From positions 2,852,001-2,916,000 of the forward strand of contig JAJKFH010001865.1 of NCBI GenBank assembly GCA_023333565.1: a stretch of 64,000 nt of DNA, in the 5' to 3' direction. Numbering within the stretch: the first letter of the stretch is position 1; every line of letters begins with the position of its first letter. The stretch comes from Puffinus mauretanicus. Taxonomy: Eukaryota > Chordata > Aves > Procellariiformes > Procellariidae. The position numbers were made by a program, and so were the translations under genes. This document shows, in pieces, positions 11,880 to 23,965 of the stretch. Below the pieces are notes generated by a model that was not told where the DNA came from, searched no databases, and saw only the letters and a list, made by a program, of their open reading frames with translations.

Positions 11880-14800
11880 AGTGAGCGAGCAGCTGTGTGG
11901 TGCTTAGTTGCCAGCTGGGGTTAAACCACGACACGTATTCAGTATATTTTTTTATAAATCCTCTTGAACTTAATTGTAGTTTTAGGACTGCAAAATATAA
12001 TTTCCAAATATTCAATATAAACTATTGAGTATAGTTAGATCAGAATCTCTCTGCATGTTGAAAGTCCAGCAGAGTGGCTGTGCATGCAGTTACTCCAGCT
12101 GTGTGACTGCTTAGTTCATGGCCGTTCCAAGGTGCAGGGTGTGGTTCATCTCAGAAGTCAGAAGGAAAGTAGGCACCACAAAATGGGAAGATTCAGTCAT
12201 ACTCCACAGAAGCTCCATCCAATCAATCTTGTCTCAACTTTAGGAATGCCACTTCTTGAGCTCAGTAAACCAACGGTTTGAAAGTAGCCTTTCATATCTT
12301 AGAGTTATAAAGCATAACACTCAGACATGTACCTCATCAATAACATGAAACTGCCAAATGCTAAAAGCACTTAGCTGAAATTAATGGAAAAAAGTCAATT
12401 AAAGGACTACATACCTGTTAAGAGCTCATATTTGACCTATTTCTAGATCTCCTCACAGGTGTCAATAAACCAAAGCTTGGTTACACTACATTTCTTTCCA
12501 GATGCCAGCTGACATTAATTAGAATCTGAAAAAAGATTATAAAGGATTGAACTGACCAAGCAAACTCACTCAACTTCTCCATGCTTGTGATAATTATACA
12601 AAAGTAGGTCACAACATCACTACCAGTGAGAAGAAGAAATGCTCTGAATGAATGAGACCTGTAGGGAAAATGGAAATTTGGAGAAACCAAGTGGAAGACT
12701 TTTGCTCGAAATAACTAGCTATACGACTTCTTATAGAAGTCTTACTAGATATAAATCTATTAAATTACTTCTGTGGCTTTTTTACCATGAATACTTTGAT
12801 ATAGGTATCCATAATGTTATCATAGGATACCAATCTCTAAATTAAATGTATGCTGAGGACTCCACTGTTGACATTCTCAGTAGTGCCACACTGTTATTAG
12901 CAATTGCTTTAAACACATTGCAAAAGTGCAGTAGAAATCAAGCCTTACGAAGACAGAAAAGTAAGATATGTCCTTGAACATGTCAACAGTAATTATTCCA
13001 AGCTTCTGCAAACTTTGTGGAGTAAGTACTCCTTTAACTGTTTTGGTGGAGAGTGCATTTGCTCTGTACTCAAGTTCAGCAGGAGAGGAGAGTAGGATTC
13101 CTAAATCAGTTATTTTCTTTCTTAAAAAAGAGAGCATCTAGATAGAATATTTGACCACATTGTTTGGCAATCTAAACGACACAAGATTTCTGAAGTGATG
13201 AAGCTATAACTTTTTACTCACACATGTACTTTGCTTTTTAACACATTCAAAAGATTTATTTTTTTAACACTTTATGCAGTTATAAGTACTCTTCATCTTA
13301 ATGTACTTTTAAAAACCTACTATTTATTGCACAGGCTCTACCCAGGTAACTCTTCTGTCTCACCTTTTACAATTACGGTACCAAAGCTACACTATTTCCC
13401 TATGTCAGCCACAGAATGATACAAAACAACTGAAGTGCTGCAAACATCCCTTTGCAAACAGCTTGACAACTCTATACACTGGTTGAAAGTTACTAGAGCA
13501 CAGTTTATTTTTAGGACAGCTTCAGTCTTCCTTATTGGAATTCCATTTATTACAGTCAAAAGAATACAATTCTGATCGCTGCAACTAATTAGCAGCTTAA
13601 AGTAAACAGAAAAAGAAAGGCTGAAAGACAGCACTTATTAACTTTATTTGCATGACTAGGGGAGGAAAGAATTATCTAATGCTTCATCCATTTTTCCATT
13701 AAGGCCTAATTTAAGACATTGACTCATGAATACATTTTAGGAGAACAATTTACAAGTAGAAATATGTCTTCAAGTGATTCGAAAATAAGTCAGTTGCAAC
13801 AACAAATGACTAACTACCCAAAGGATGTGTAATTCCCTTGTTTGTCACCACCTACCATCGCAATTCACACACTTGCAGGGAGATGATAGATACATTATGA
13901 TAGTGCATATATGATTACTTTTTTCTTTGTTTACAAAGTTATTTTCCTTCATATAAGAATAACAGAAACAATAGACAACCTTGCAGATGGATGAAGGAGG
14001 CAAGAGGGGAATTTCAGCAGAATACAGACACTATGTTCACGTAAATGAAACCACCAAACCCCAGCCCTAATTCTGGAGGTGTATTGAGGACAGCTCTCAC
14101 CCACTCAGTGTCCATCGATGCCTCAGCTTTTCTCATTTAACGTATTAAAGGGTGCCCAAAACATTGTGCTGTGTTGTTTGTTTTTAAGCTTTAACAGAAA
14201 TAGGAAAAAAATGCAAAGACGTTTTGCACACTGAAATATCTTGAAGATGCTCCTTTGTACAATCTGCCAGAACACACAAATGCAGGCAAATTGTGGATTA
14301 AAGACTCTCACCTCAGTTTAACCCCTGGCTTGAGTATCCAATCAGAACCCAGCAGGCATCTGAACAAGCATACCCAGGAAAATTAACTTCTAATTTTCTA
14401 TAGGGGGCCAAGCATGAGTACAAACTGTTTAAGTGTTTGCCAAGCAGAAGTGTCCACTTTCCTTGTTTCACTTGGAAAAAAAAAAGATCCTTAAGCTGGC
14501 ATACACCCAGATACTTGGCAACTTGAAATTAGGATAGGTGATTCTGACTCCAGAGAAGAATGAATTTATTGTGCTACCACTTTACATGAGGAGAATAACA
14601 AAATATCATCTCCAGGCCAGATGGCAGGACAATAATCTTCAATCAGAAGACAAAACATGACATGTCAAATTCTGAAATGTTAATATCTAAACAATCTTGC
14701 ACATCGATTTTTGCAGCTACAAGGAAAACTGTATATCTTCCGTAAGTCAAGCAGCAAAATTTTAACCCTTGCTCAGGCATCTGTAACTGTAGATAGTAGA

Positions 14801-16725
14801 TGGGTTAAGCAACTTCTGCTCATAGTTTCCCAATTCATTTAAACATCAGCTAATTAAAACATCTTAATTTGAACAAAGTTTATGATCCTTAGCCTCCTTC
14901 TTAGGTTATGAGATCAAAAGGAAGCGTGTAGAAAACTGATAAATAATCAGGGACTTACCCCTACCTCTCTTAAGTTAAGTCATAACTTTAAACTACTTAA
15001 ATTTAGGTTTTCATAGATAGGTTATTTTAAATGCCTGAAAAGTTAGAAAGTATGTACACCTTCCACCTACCTAGCCAAAAGGAATGATGTTAATAATCTT
15101 ATATTTAATGTTGCACCTCTTTACTGGAACACTTCCATCATACTTCACGAACTATATTGAAAATGTATCAAGTAACACTCCAGAGACTCAGCAAAAATGG
15201 CTCGCATAATGGAGGTTGCTTTCTCATAAAGCTGGAGAGGACCTGAACTCTGCTGTTCACCTGGGGAGACTTCAAAATATTCACCCTAACGCAGGAGGAA
15301 GTCTAATAAGGCTGGATATATTTCAATTATAGGTGGATACACACACATCCATATCTGTATCTATAGTTATGTCTAGATATAGATATACACATTCAGTCTG
15401 CATATGTAGCACAATATAGATTAATATACATACACCTCATGGATTTGTATACATATCACACACATTCTCACAAACACTTGGTGTTTTAATACCATCCCTC
15501 ATGCCTCAGCATGGCTTTCTTAAGCAATTGATTTGTTCTTTTTAAGTACGTGAAAAAAGCATGAAGTATCTTAACATCAAAATGATCTGGTGGAAAAGTA
15601 ATCTTCTACTTGAAAATAAAAAGTGTAGAAGATAGTCCTTTCTTTATATTCTTCCCTCTCCAAAGGACTGATAATACCACAGCTGCGCAGCTCCTCTCTG
15701 CCTCAAGTTTCTTCCTAATTTTGCTGAGGGTCTCAAAAGTAGGTATCTGTTTCAAAGTGAGATTATGCTACAAGCAGCATTTTCACTGCTCAGCGAGTAC
15801 TACTAACCAGCCTACTTACCAAACTTCGTTGCTCCGGTTTTACCCCCTTTTACCAGCTTCATTCGGTGTGATCAATACAATCAGTACTACCTTGCTTCAT
15901 CACTACTGCCACTCTCACCTCACAAGTTTGGGTTTTTTTTTTATTTTCCCCTCTGTCAGCACCTCTTGCCTCCCCATCTCCAGCTACTACTACTCTTGCC
16001 CTTAGCTTAAAATTTGTGGCCCCCAAAGCACGCATACAGCTTTCAAATCCACTTCCCTTTCCCTGGCATTGCCCCTCAGATCTACCTGTCAGTAGAGAGC
16101 TCCTCAGTGACCAGCCCTCACCCTTCCTTTACGCCACTTCAAGCCACTCCATCCACCAGCACCCCTGTTCTGCCACCCCTGTCCCACGAGGCGATGCAGC
16201 ATTGCGTGCCACTATGATTGCAACTTCGGTGCCTGGTTCCCCAGCATTTAATAGATAGACTGAGCTAGACATCTGTCATGTAGGTACTTAACTCTGAGCT
16301 CTTTCCACCCAGAACCCATGGCCCTGAATCCTCAAGTCTGTAACTACAAGTACGCTTCACTTCTCCCTTAACAATTAAGGAGACCACATTGCTAATGTAT
16401 GTGGAAAAGTGCTGCCTCTCCAATGATGGAACTGAACAGGAACAAAAAACATATGTAATCTCCAGACACGAGAAACAATGGACTTGCCTTTGTCCTCCCT
16501 GTATACCACCTTAAGGTCTTACTGCTTTCCACTAAAACTGTCAGGTTCGCCTTTTCACTGAAGTGCTATTCTTACTCCTTGGTAACTAATTAAAATGGTT
16601 TTATGAAATATTTCTGGCAAATACACCCACGTCTCCCATGATACCACTGCATGCCCAAGCTGGCAAAGCATAGGAGTGTAAGGGGAGAGGCAGGAGGGAG
16701 GCCGGTCTGATGCAAAATCCATTGA

Positions 16726-16799
16726 TGGCTACTCTCATTTGTTCTAATGGACTTATGTTCAAGATTATTTGGCTCATTAGAACAAGTGAGAATCTGCCA
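16726..16799 (+). other. Long hairpin of unknown origin, precursor-miRNA-like shape
   Basis: Arm 16,733-16,749 (tctcatttgttctaatg) is the reverse complement of 16,775-16,791 at 16 of 17 positions. The one exception is a T opposite G, which pairs as G-U in RNA from the plus strand but mismatches on the minus strand. The loop is 25 bases. After a small internal loop, a further TGGC/GCCA pairing closes the base. The size and shape resemble a microRNA precursor, but a decayed palindromic DNA transposon fits equally well. I do not recognise the arm as a known microRNA. Confidence 0.5.
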
Positions 16800-17842
16800 C
16801 AGTATCCCTAATCTTTGTTAGCAGATGTCTGCCTTTGGACCATATGTTGGGTATAATCACTTTCAGTTGCCATTTCTACTGCATGGTGAGCAATTTGGCA
16901 ACTACCTCCTCTCGTCTGAGAGGCATCTGGCACAGACAAAAGCAAGCCCTGTGAATTTTTCTAGCAAAGCGAAAGATACTGAAAACAAATTATGAATATC
17001 AAAGACTGTATCTGTAATATGCTGATAGTGCTCCCACAGCTATTTGCATATTTGTCTTCAATTATTTAGTTTCCTGTATGCACAATTATTATAGGAAGTT
17101 CATAATATACAGAAACATTGAGATATGTGACTGCACAGAAAGTGAACAACAATTTCATCGTATCATGATTTTCATCAAAGCAATGGCACCTATGTTGTTC
17201 TGGGGTTCAAGACTCCCCCCACCTGTCGCACTGTAGTCACATACTTCATGCCACAAATTTGCACTTCACTATCACCAGAATTTGTTGGTCTTTCTGTATC
17301 TTTTGGTTATAAGCACAAAAGAAGTAACAGAAAAAGCACCAAGGAAAGTTTAGTGGAAAATTAGTAATTAACCTTATGCCATTTTTAAGTCAACTCTGTG
17401 AAGTGTTAAATGTTTGTGATGAAATACATCAGGACTGTGAAGCTGCTCGCGAATATTCTTCACAGTCTCTGCCACTTTTCAAATAATTCTCAGAATTTAG
17501 AGTTAAATTTCTTTCAGTTTTGACTAAGTCTTTTGATAGATGAACATAAACCAAAACCAGTGTTATTCACACTGTTTCCTTCTACTTGGTCCTCATGTTC
17601 CATGTCAGGTGTTATCATTGCTATCACACTATAAAAGCCCTGGTATGCCATCCATTTCATCTGGCAATGATTAGTAGTAATGTGTTCTTTAAGGCTTCTT
17701 TTTGTTTCAAAGTGCTTTATCGCTACAGGACTATTCTTTTCAGACACAATATACAACTGCATTTTGACACGTTATAAGGCAAAGCTCCAATTTGTAGCAA
17801 TATAAATAAATCTTCCCCTTCTTTCACACAATAAAAAACTAC

Positions 17843-17907
17843 TGTGTTGCTGGCATAGCTGTGAGTACACTAGCGACTTCTGCCAACCCAGCTATGCCAG
17901 CGACACA
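17843..17907 (+). other. Near-perfect 19-bp inverted repeat with a 27-base loop
   Basis: Arm 17,843-17,861 (tgtgttgctggcatagctg) pairs with 17,889-17,907 at 18 of 19 positions. The exception is T opposite G, again G-U pairable only on the plus strand. The stem is GC-richer than its surroundings. It could be an ancient palindromic element of the kind seen as low-copy conserved repeats in vertebrates (Eulor/UCON-like), a MITE remnant or a small-RNA hairpin. The family is not identified. Confidence 0.5.
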
Positions 17908-20900
17908 ACTTACTTCTGCACATCTTTGACCAATATGATTATTATTCTGAAAGAACTGTGGTCTGTGGGAACAACTTCTGGTTAAGAGTTTCATTTCCTG
18001 ACTGAGGCTCAAATTCTGATTTCCGAGCACAGTGATACAAATCCAGGATAATATCAAACACCAGGATGATTCCAAATCCCATGTCTATAGAGGAAAGTCG
18101 CTCGGTAGATCGCACACAAACCAAAATGAGAGCAGAATCTGAACTGCTGATGAGAGAACACCACAAAGATTCACTTGTTTGAAAACTCACAAATTGCAGG
18201 CAGACTTTACTCAGCATGCGTAAAGGTGGCAGACATACGACAACGTTTAAAACAAACACAATCACAGATGTTTTAATCAAATGGTGGTTCAAATTTAATT
18301 GAAATAAGCTTAAGAATTCTCAACGTCATTAATTGTTCAGTTCTGTATGTACAGCATGGATGGGAGGAAAGAGACACAGGCTGACGAGGGGCATATTAGA
18401 GAAAGCGTCCCAGGAGCTTGTTTCCTTAGCAATTTACAAAGCAAATGAAGGTAATCTGAAACTTCAAATCTTACAATATCTGCTTTATTAGACTTTAGTT
18501 TCTTGTTACTCTTTTCTCATTAGAAAACTCCTTTAAACACTAAAACCTCTATATAGCTCCTTTACCTCTTTCAAATCCCTTTCTCTATAGGCATATATTA
18601 GACTTTAAATTTGGTACATGAATTAGTTCCTTGTGATACTGTCCCACAGCGGGTATTTTACTGATCTAATAAAACCACAATGAAATTACTGTACACAACT
18701 TAATATCGAAGCCCAATTATTGATTTTTAGGGCTTTATTTCCAACCCAAAAGTGGCAGCGTGTTTGAAATCCATGCAACTAGATCCGTCTTTGGCAAAGA
18801 ACCAGCCAGCCAACATACTGTTCGAACATTACATTTTCCTCCGCTGCTCCAAGAGCCAGGAAATGATGTGTGCGTGTGGGTACATGTAGTATAGATGTCA
18901 CTCAATCATCCTCCACCTCTCTAATTATTTTTATTGAACCATTGCTTTTCGAACACAGAGATGCCAGGACTGTAAGAAGGATGATGGCATCTCAGCGGGG
19001 ACGTGACGATAAAGTAATTTAGTACTATTATTTGATGTCTGTACTAAAGTGTCATTTCTCCAGACTGAAGGGCTTGGGAGGAAGCTTAAGTATCTGATAC
19101 AACTAATAACACAACCCAAGTGGCCTTGGCTGTACTACAGTATTAATTTCTACATTAGCCTTGCTTCAGTATAAGGAAAAGTTTGAGAGTTAGCCTGTGA
19201 ATATTTGTTCATGAGGGAGTTCACACTGCAGTCACTGCATCCAGGACTGGTCCAAAATAATTCCCTTAATTTCAATAAACTTGGAATGAAAGTGCAATAG
19301 TTCATTCATACAACTAATTGGTGGAAAATTTCGTAATATACTATTAGAGGAAGATTTCAGTGCTCACATAAAATGTAAAGCATGGAGAAAACACAAAGCA
19401 CTACAGTAAAAACAATGCATAGGAAAAAAAAATCCAAGAACTCAGATCCCATCCTGAAATGTGTTCTCAAAGGAATAGCTTAAATGCTATATGAAACTGA
19501 AGTACTTATTTCCCTTTTCTTTTAACCTTCTGAAAACAACGGAATACGAGAAGAGAAAGAACAGCAAAGCATGTAGTAGGAAATTAAATAGAAGGAAGAA
19601 AGTAAAGTTCAAAAAATGGACAACTGTTGAACTGAGTTTGTGGAACTCGGAGCTCTAACTTAATTTTCTTAATTTAGTTTTCTTCTTCACTTAAATCCTC
19701 CTATTTCCAGGAAACCTTCGGAAATTATTTGACACTTTTCCAACCAGTCTTTTACTCATTACAACATATTAATGTTTCTGAAGAGGCTTAGTTTTTATGT
19801 GAAAACAATTTTTGAACATGGATGGATTAGCAGAGAACTTTTCAATTCATACAACAATTACATGCATATATCAAACAATGTCTGTACCACCTTGCTACCT
19901 AGGAACAGAATATTCACCATTGTTTGTCAGCCTCATGAAACAAGCAGCTGACCTACCTGTGCAGTACTCAAGATACTGAAAAATAAAGTATATAAAATTA
20001 GTATATAAAAACAGTGTTTCACAGATACTCATGGGAGTAGAAACAAAAAACTAGCAGAAGAGGACATTTTGCAAAAGCCTTTAGAAGCCATTAGCAAAAC
20101 AAACTGTCCTGTAATTAGGGTGTGCAGCCTAAAAGACATACATTCAGGATATTAATCTAATTATTATGGTGGTTCAGACCAGATATGAAGCTGGGAATGT
20201 CACATTTTCTAGAAGAACTTACCCCCCAAAAAAAAGTTAAAACACAAGAATACATTTTGTACAGAAAGATGGGAGCTGTAATGACTCACCATGGGACGAA
20301 GTAAGTAGTAAGCAGTGAGGTATGCTAACTATTGTCTTTTATCAAATGACTCTCAACGTATGTTCAGTGCATCCGTTTGATCTTAAGGCACTGCTTTTTT
20401 GTCTTCTAAATACAAGAGCTGTCTGCAAACCTTTGAAAACAATTTCCATAATGGACCCATCACACTATGTTTTATGATCTTAAAATTTTCCCCTCCTACC
20501 ATTCTAGAGTCTGTGCTGCTATTTTAGTCAGATGATTACATTTCCATACGTGAGGAAAAGATTAAAGAAAACTGAAGTTCTCTCGCTCTCATTCATAATT
20601 CTATGTACAAATCATAGCAAAGTGGGTTCTGGGTCTGGAAACTCCCATATATAATTCTTTGATTAAAACTGGGAGTCAGACGTTCTGAAATTGTCTCCAG
20701 TTCAAAGCTCCCTTTATTTTATAATGCTTACAACATTTTTTCATTACTTATAAGGACATCATCTGAAGAACAGATATCTAAAATTGGAAACGGTAATCTG
20801 CTTTTGATGGAAAAGCAGAGACCAGTAGGCTATCTTCCATATGCAACAGTAATCCCAGTCCATCCATTCTGAAGATTTACAACAGCAAGAGTGAATTAAC

Positions 20901-23889
20901 AGTATTCTAACTGTAGAAATTGCCTCTCAAGTTCACGTAATCAGAGTCTGAATTCAATATACAGTTCCGTGTTGAGTAAGCAAAAATAAGCTAACAAATA
21001 TGCAGCCTGTCAGTTCCAATGAACTCAGACTGCAGAGAGTTGACAGCATATAGTCTCTCATACAGCTAAGAAAATTACAGATTGTAGCATGAAAGATTAC
21101 ACATTGTTAAGCAGTGTCAAACCACATTGGCAGTTTTCACATGTCAAATGTGTAATTACATAAGGATTATTGCTAGAAAAGCACAAGATCTGGGTGATAT
21201 GAGCTGAGTGCCAACTCAGCCATTCATCTGAAAACATTTAGTGTATGTATGCACTTTGGATTAAAAAGAAACCGTGTTTCAGTTAATTTGATTTTCCTTT
21301 TGCGGGGTTTTTTTTGGCGATTGTGGCTCTGGTGCTATCACTGATGCTATATTGCAGTCTCTAAAGGGTACTCTTCCAACCTGAAAGCATCACCTTCACA
21401 CAGAAGCTGTTTCTGGCATGCCACACCAGCACCTGTACACTAGCAAGGAAGAAGATAGCCCCTGCTTCAAATTTCCTTGCCCTTGTCAGTATAAGGCAGA
21501 GCTGCAATTCGATTTTAAATAGGATGCTTACTTTTTTTTTTTCCAGTGGTGCTATGAAAGAAATCTATCTGCACTCAGCTACCACAGGGTGGAGAAATGG
21601 CGAAGAAGATTGTAGAAAGGTGCAAATGGACCACTTGGGGATCAAGAAGAGACATGAAGCCTGTCACTAGGCTAAATTTCATAAAGGTCACTGAGCTGGC
21701 TGACAGACCTCACCACCATCTGCACAGCTTTGAAAAAACAGGCATGTTTCTAGTGCTGTGACTAGCTGTGACTTTATAGGGACCTGTGAACTAATAGCTC
21801 ACCTCAGGCTGAATTTTAATAGTCACCTGCTATAAGCAGTTGCTGTTAACTTTGTATTCAATTTAAAAAATTGGGAAAATTAGCCCAAACAATTTGTTGT
21901 AAGAACATAAATTATAGATGCTGCTTTTAGGGCAAATAGGTGGTTATTTCTTCACAGAAAGAACAACGTTACATCAATCAGAAGTTAACACAAACCAAGC
22001 AGAACCCAAATCTTCACAGGTGTTATCCAAAGAGAAAAATTGCAGATTCAGAGTCTAAACAATGGCTAGAAACCTTTCTATGAGCAGAAAGAAAAAGATT
22101 GGGTCTAGAAACCTCTAATTTCAAAATTAACAACATCGGGCAGAATTTTTTTATTTTGATGAAGGAAGGAAATCTACACTTCTGCAAAATATTTCTAGCC
22201 ATTTTTCTGCTAGTCTAGTGTTAGCTTTTGTTAATCCTAACGCAGATCTGGCCAACAAAACAATAAACACTCCCGTGCATTCCAGCATGAAGCAAAGCAG
22301 AGACTATGCCAGGTGGAAGCTACAAAGAGAGACAGGAAAAATAACAAAAAATTAAAGCCATGCTGTTGACTTTGTCCCAACGCTTCAAGTTAAATAGTGC
22401 AGGCAGGATTTTTTTCTCCTGTTCATTCAGTAGCTGACCTACCTGACAGCAGCTGCATACACTGGAAATACTGGGATATTTCAAACAGCATTTGCCAGCT
22501 AACTCAAAACGAGAACAGAGAGATGGAATTGCTCCATGATTGTTTTGAAAAAGAAGCACTCCTATTGCTTTAACATACTTTTAACTCGCTTCAGCTTATA
22601 CAGCAGGAAACCCTTTTACAGCTTGTTGCCTTCAGTAGAGAGTCCAAGACCAACAGCTTCTTTAAGAGTTATGCTCCTCTAAGAGGTCACTTCAGTAACG
22701 CCCTCTGTTTCATGTGGTTCCTGTGCCTCTGGACCATCATGGGCTATATTACCAAAACAAATAGTGTAAAACTCATTGATGATGGAAAAAAGCAGTTATA
22801 TATTCTTAAACATAAATTCAGTTTTGCATTGCTCAGTGGAATTCAGCTTCTGGAGCTGCGTGTTAGGATGTAAGAGGCAGCAATTCTGCAACAGCAGAGA
22901 ATCCCACATGTAGCTCAAATTTAGAGCATCTTCAGAAAACATATGTTTAATAGATAACGGTCATGCTTCACACACACAGAGACAATGCTGCTAATTAGTT
23001 CACTTCCACTTTTACTAAGTTTCACTTACTTCACTTTTATATGAGAACGGTCATTCACACTTAGTCTAGATAGCATCTGAATGATAGGCTGACATTCAGT
23101 AAATTCTTCCTTAAGAAGTGAAATGCAGCTTTAAATCAGAGAGAGCAGTTAGACTAGATGTTAAGGCTTTGGCTGATAATCTGTTGTGGCTTGCCAATAG
23201 CTCTCATTAGAAGAAATTAAATAGTCTGATGGAGTGAAATAAGAAGAAAAAACACCGACAATGAAGAGTAAAGTGTCTACAGTTTACCTGAATACCGGGA
23301 AAAGGTTAAACTGGCTGTGAAGTTGGGATCTCCTGCTATAAGTAAGGCTCTCAGAAAGACTCCACTTACAGCCTGTAAGACTTTCCTTCATGGAGGCTTC
23401 CTGGAGGGTAAAATACTCAGGCTGTTCAACCGTGAATCGCAGAAACAATGTTTAAAAACATGTAATTATTATATGGAGTCATATAGGCAGTGCTGCTCTT
23501 TCAGGACAAGTCTTTTTCCCTGATCCAAAGTGCTTACACACCTTCACAGCATACACACCATGGCCATGAGGCTGGGAATCAGGCATGGAGAGCAGGCCTT
23601 AAACAATATAAAAACATGCACTCAATAGACATGAACTCCATCGTTCCTTACTATTTTTAAATTAATATTTGGCTTAGCTCTCAATTAGTTTCATTTACTC
23701 TTCAGCATCCTCAAACTGTTTCAAAGAGTAGCCATCAGTCTGCTGCTTTTCCAAAGCTTACCATCCTTCCCACAGCCTTCCACCTTCTCTCGTTACCTCT
23801 TTTGAGTATTATTTGGTGCTACGCCCAAATGTTGGCGCTTTTCTAACATCCAGGTGCTTCTAAAATTATGTGGCATATATCTTCTGTAC

Positions 23890-23965
23890 TAGGCCAGGGA
23901 CTGACGAAAACTTGACTTACCTAGCCAAAGTCATGCTTAGTGACAAGGATTTGTTTCCATTCCCT
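23890..23965 (-). mobile_element. Possible MIR/CORE-type SINE scrap
   Basis: Read on the minus strand, the stretch loosely follows the MIR core order. On the plus strand it appears as gacttacctagccaaagtcat, then a tagtgacaaggatt segment resembling the reverse complement of the loss-prone tRNA-related part. The similarity is weak, and it is listed only because clearer members of the same group occur elsewhere in the window. Confidence 0.3.

Larger units (their letters stand above)
11373..11933 (+). mobile_element. Solo LTR of an avian endogenous retrovirus (ERVL-like)
   Basis: The element starts TGTCCTGGTTTC and ends ACCACGACA, giving the usual TG...CA LTR ends. It is flanked by a 5-bp target duplication with one difference: catat at 11,368-11,372 and cgtat at 11,934-11,938. 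The difference is consistent with CpG decay, and 5 bp suits ERVL. Inside, in order, are a perfect cAMP-response element at 11,626-11,633, a TATA region that seems eroded (aaaaaactgggg), a short ATT repeat at 11,761-11,773, the poly(A) signal ATTAAA at 11,795-11,800 and a G-rich tract at 11,858-11,879. No internal retroviral genes adjoin it, so it is a solo LTR left by recombination between two LTRs. From memory it matches a family widespread in neoavian birds. The signals place it on the plus strand. The open frames across it are not genes. Confidence 0.9.
11934..23889. other. Noncoding AT-rich stretch, no gene recognised
   Basis: No coding region or transposon was recognised. Notable items are small palindromes near 12,725-12,745 (gacttct/agaagtc) and 12,804-12,832 (ggtatcc/ggatacc), a CA/TA-rich patch at about 15,340-15,480, and the two long hairpins annotated separately at 16.7 and 17.9 kb. 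All open frames are short and motif-free. Confidence 0.7.

Noticed and set aside
11534..11884. Open frames on both strands at 11.5-11.9 kb
   Set aside because: They lie wholly inside the LTR, which has no gene there.
20205..20222. Heat-shock-element-like ttctagaa
   Set aside because: One short imperfect site with no promoter nearby is expected by chance.
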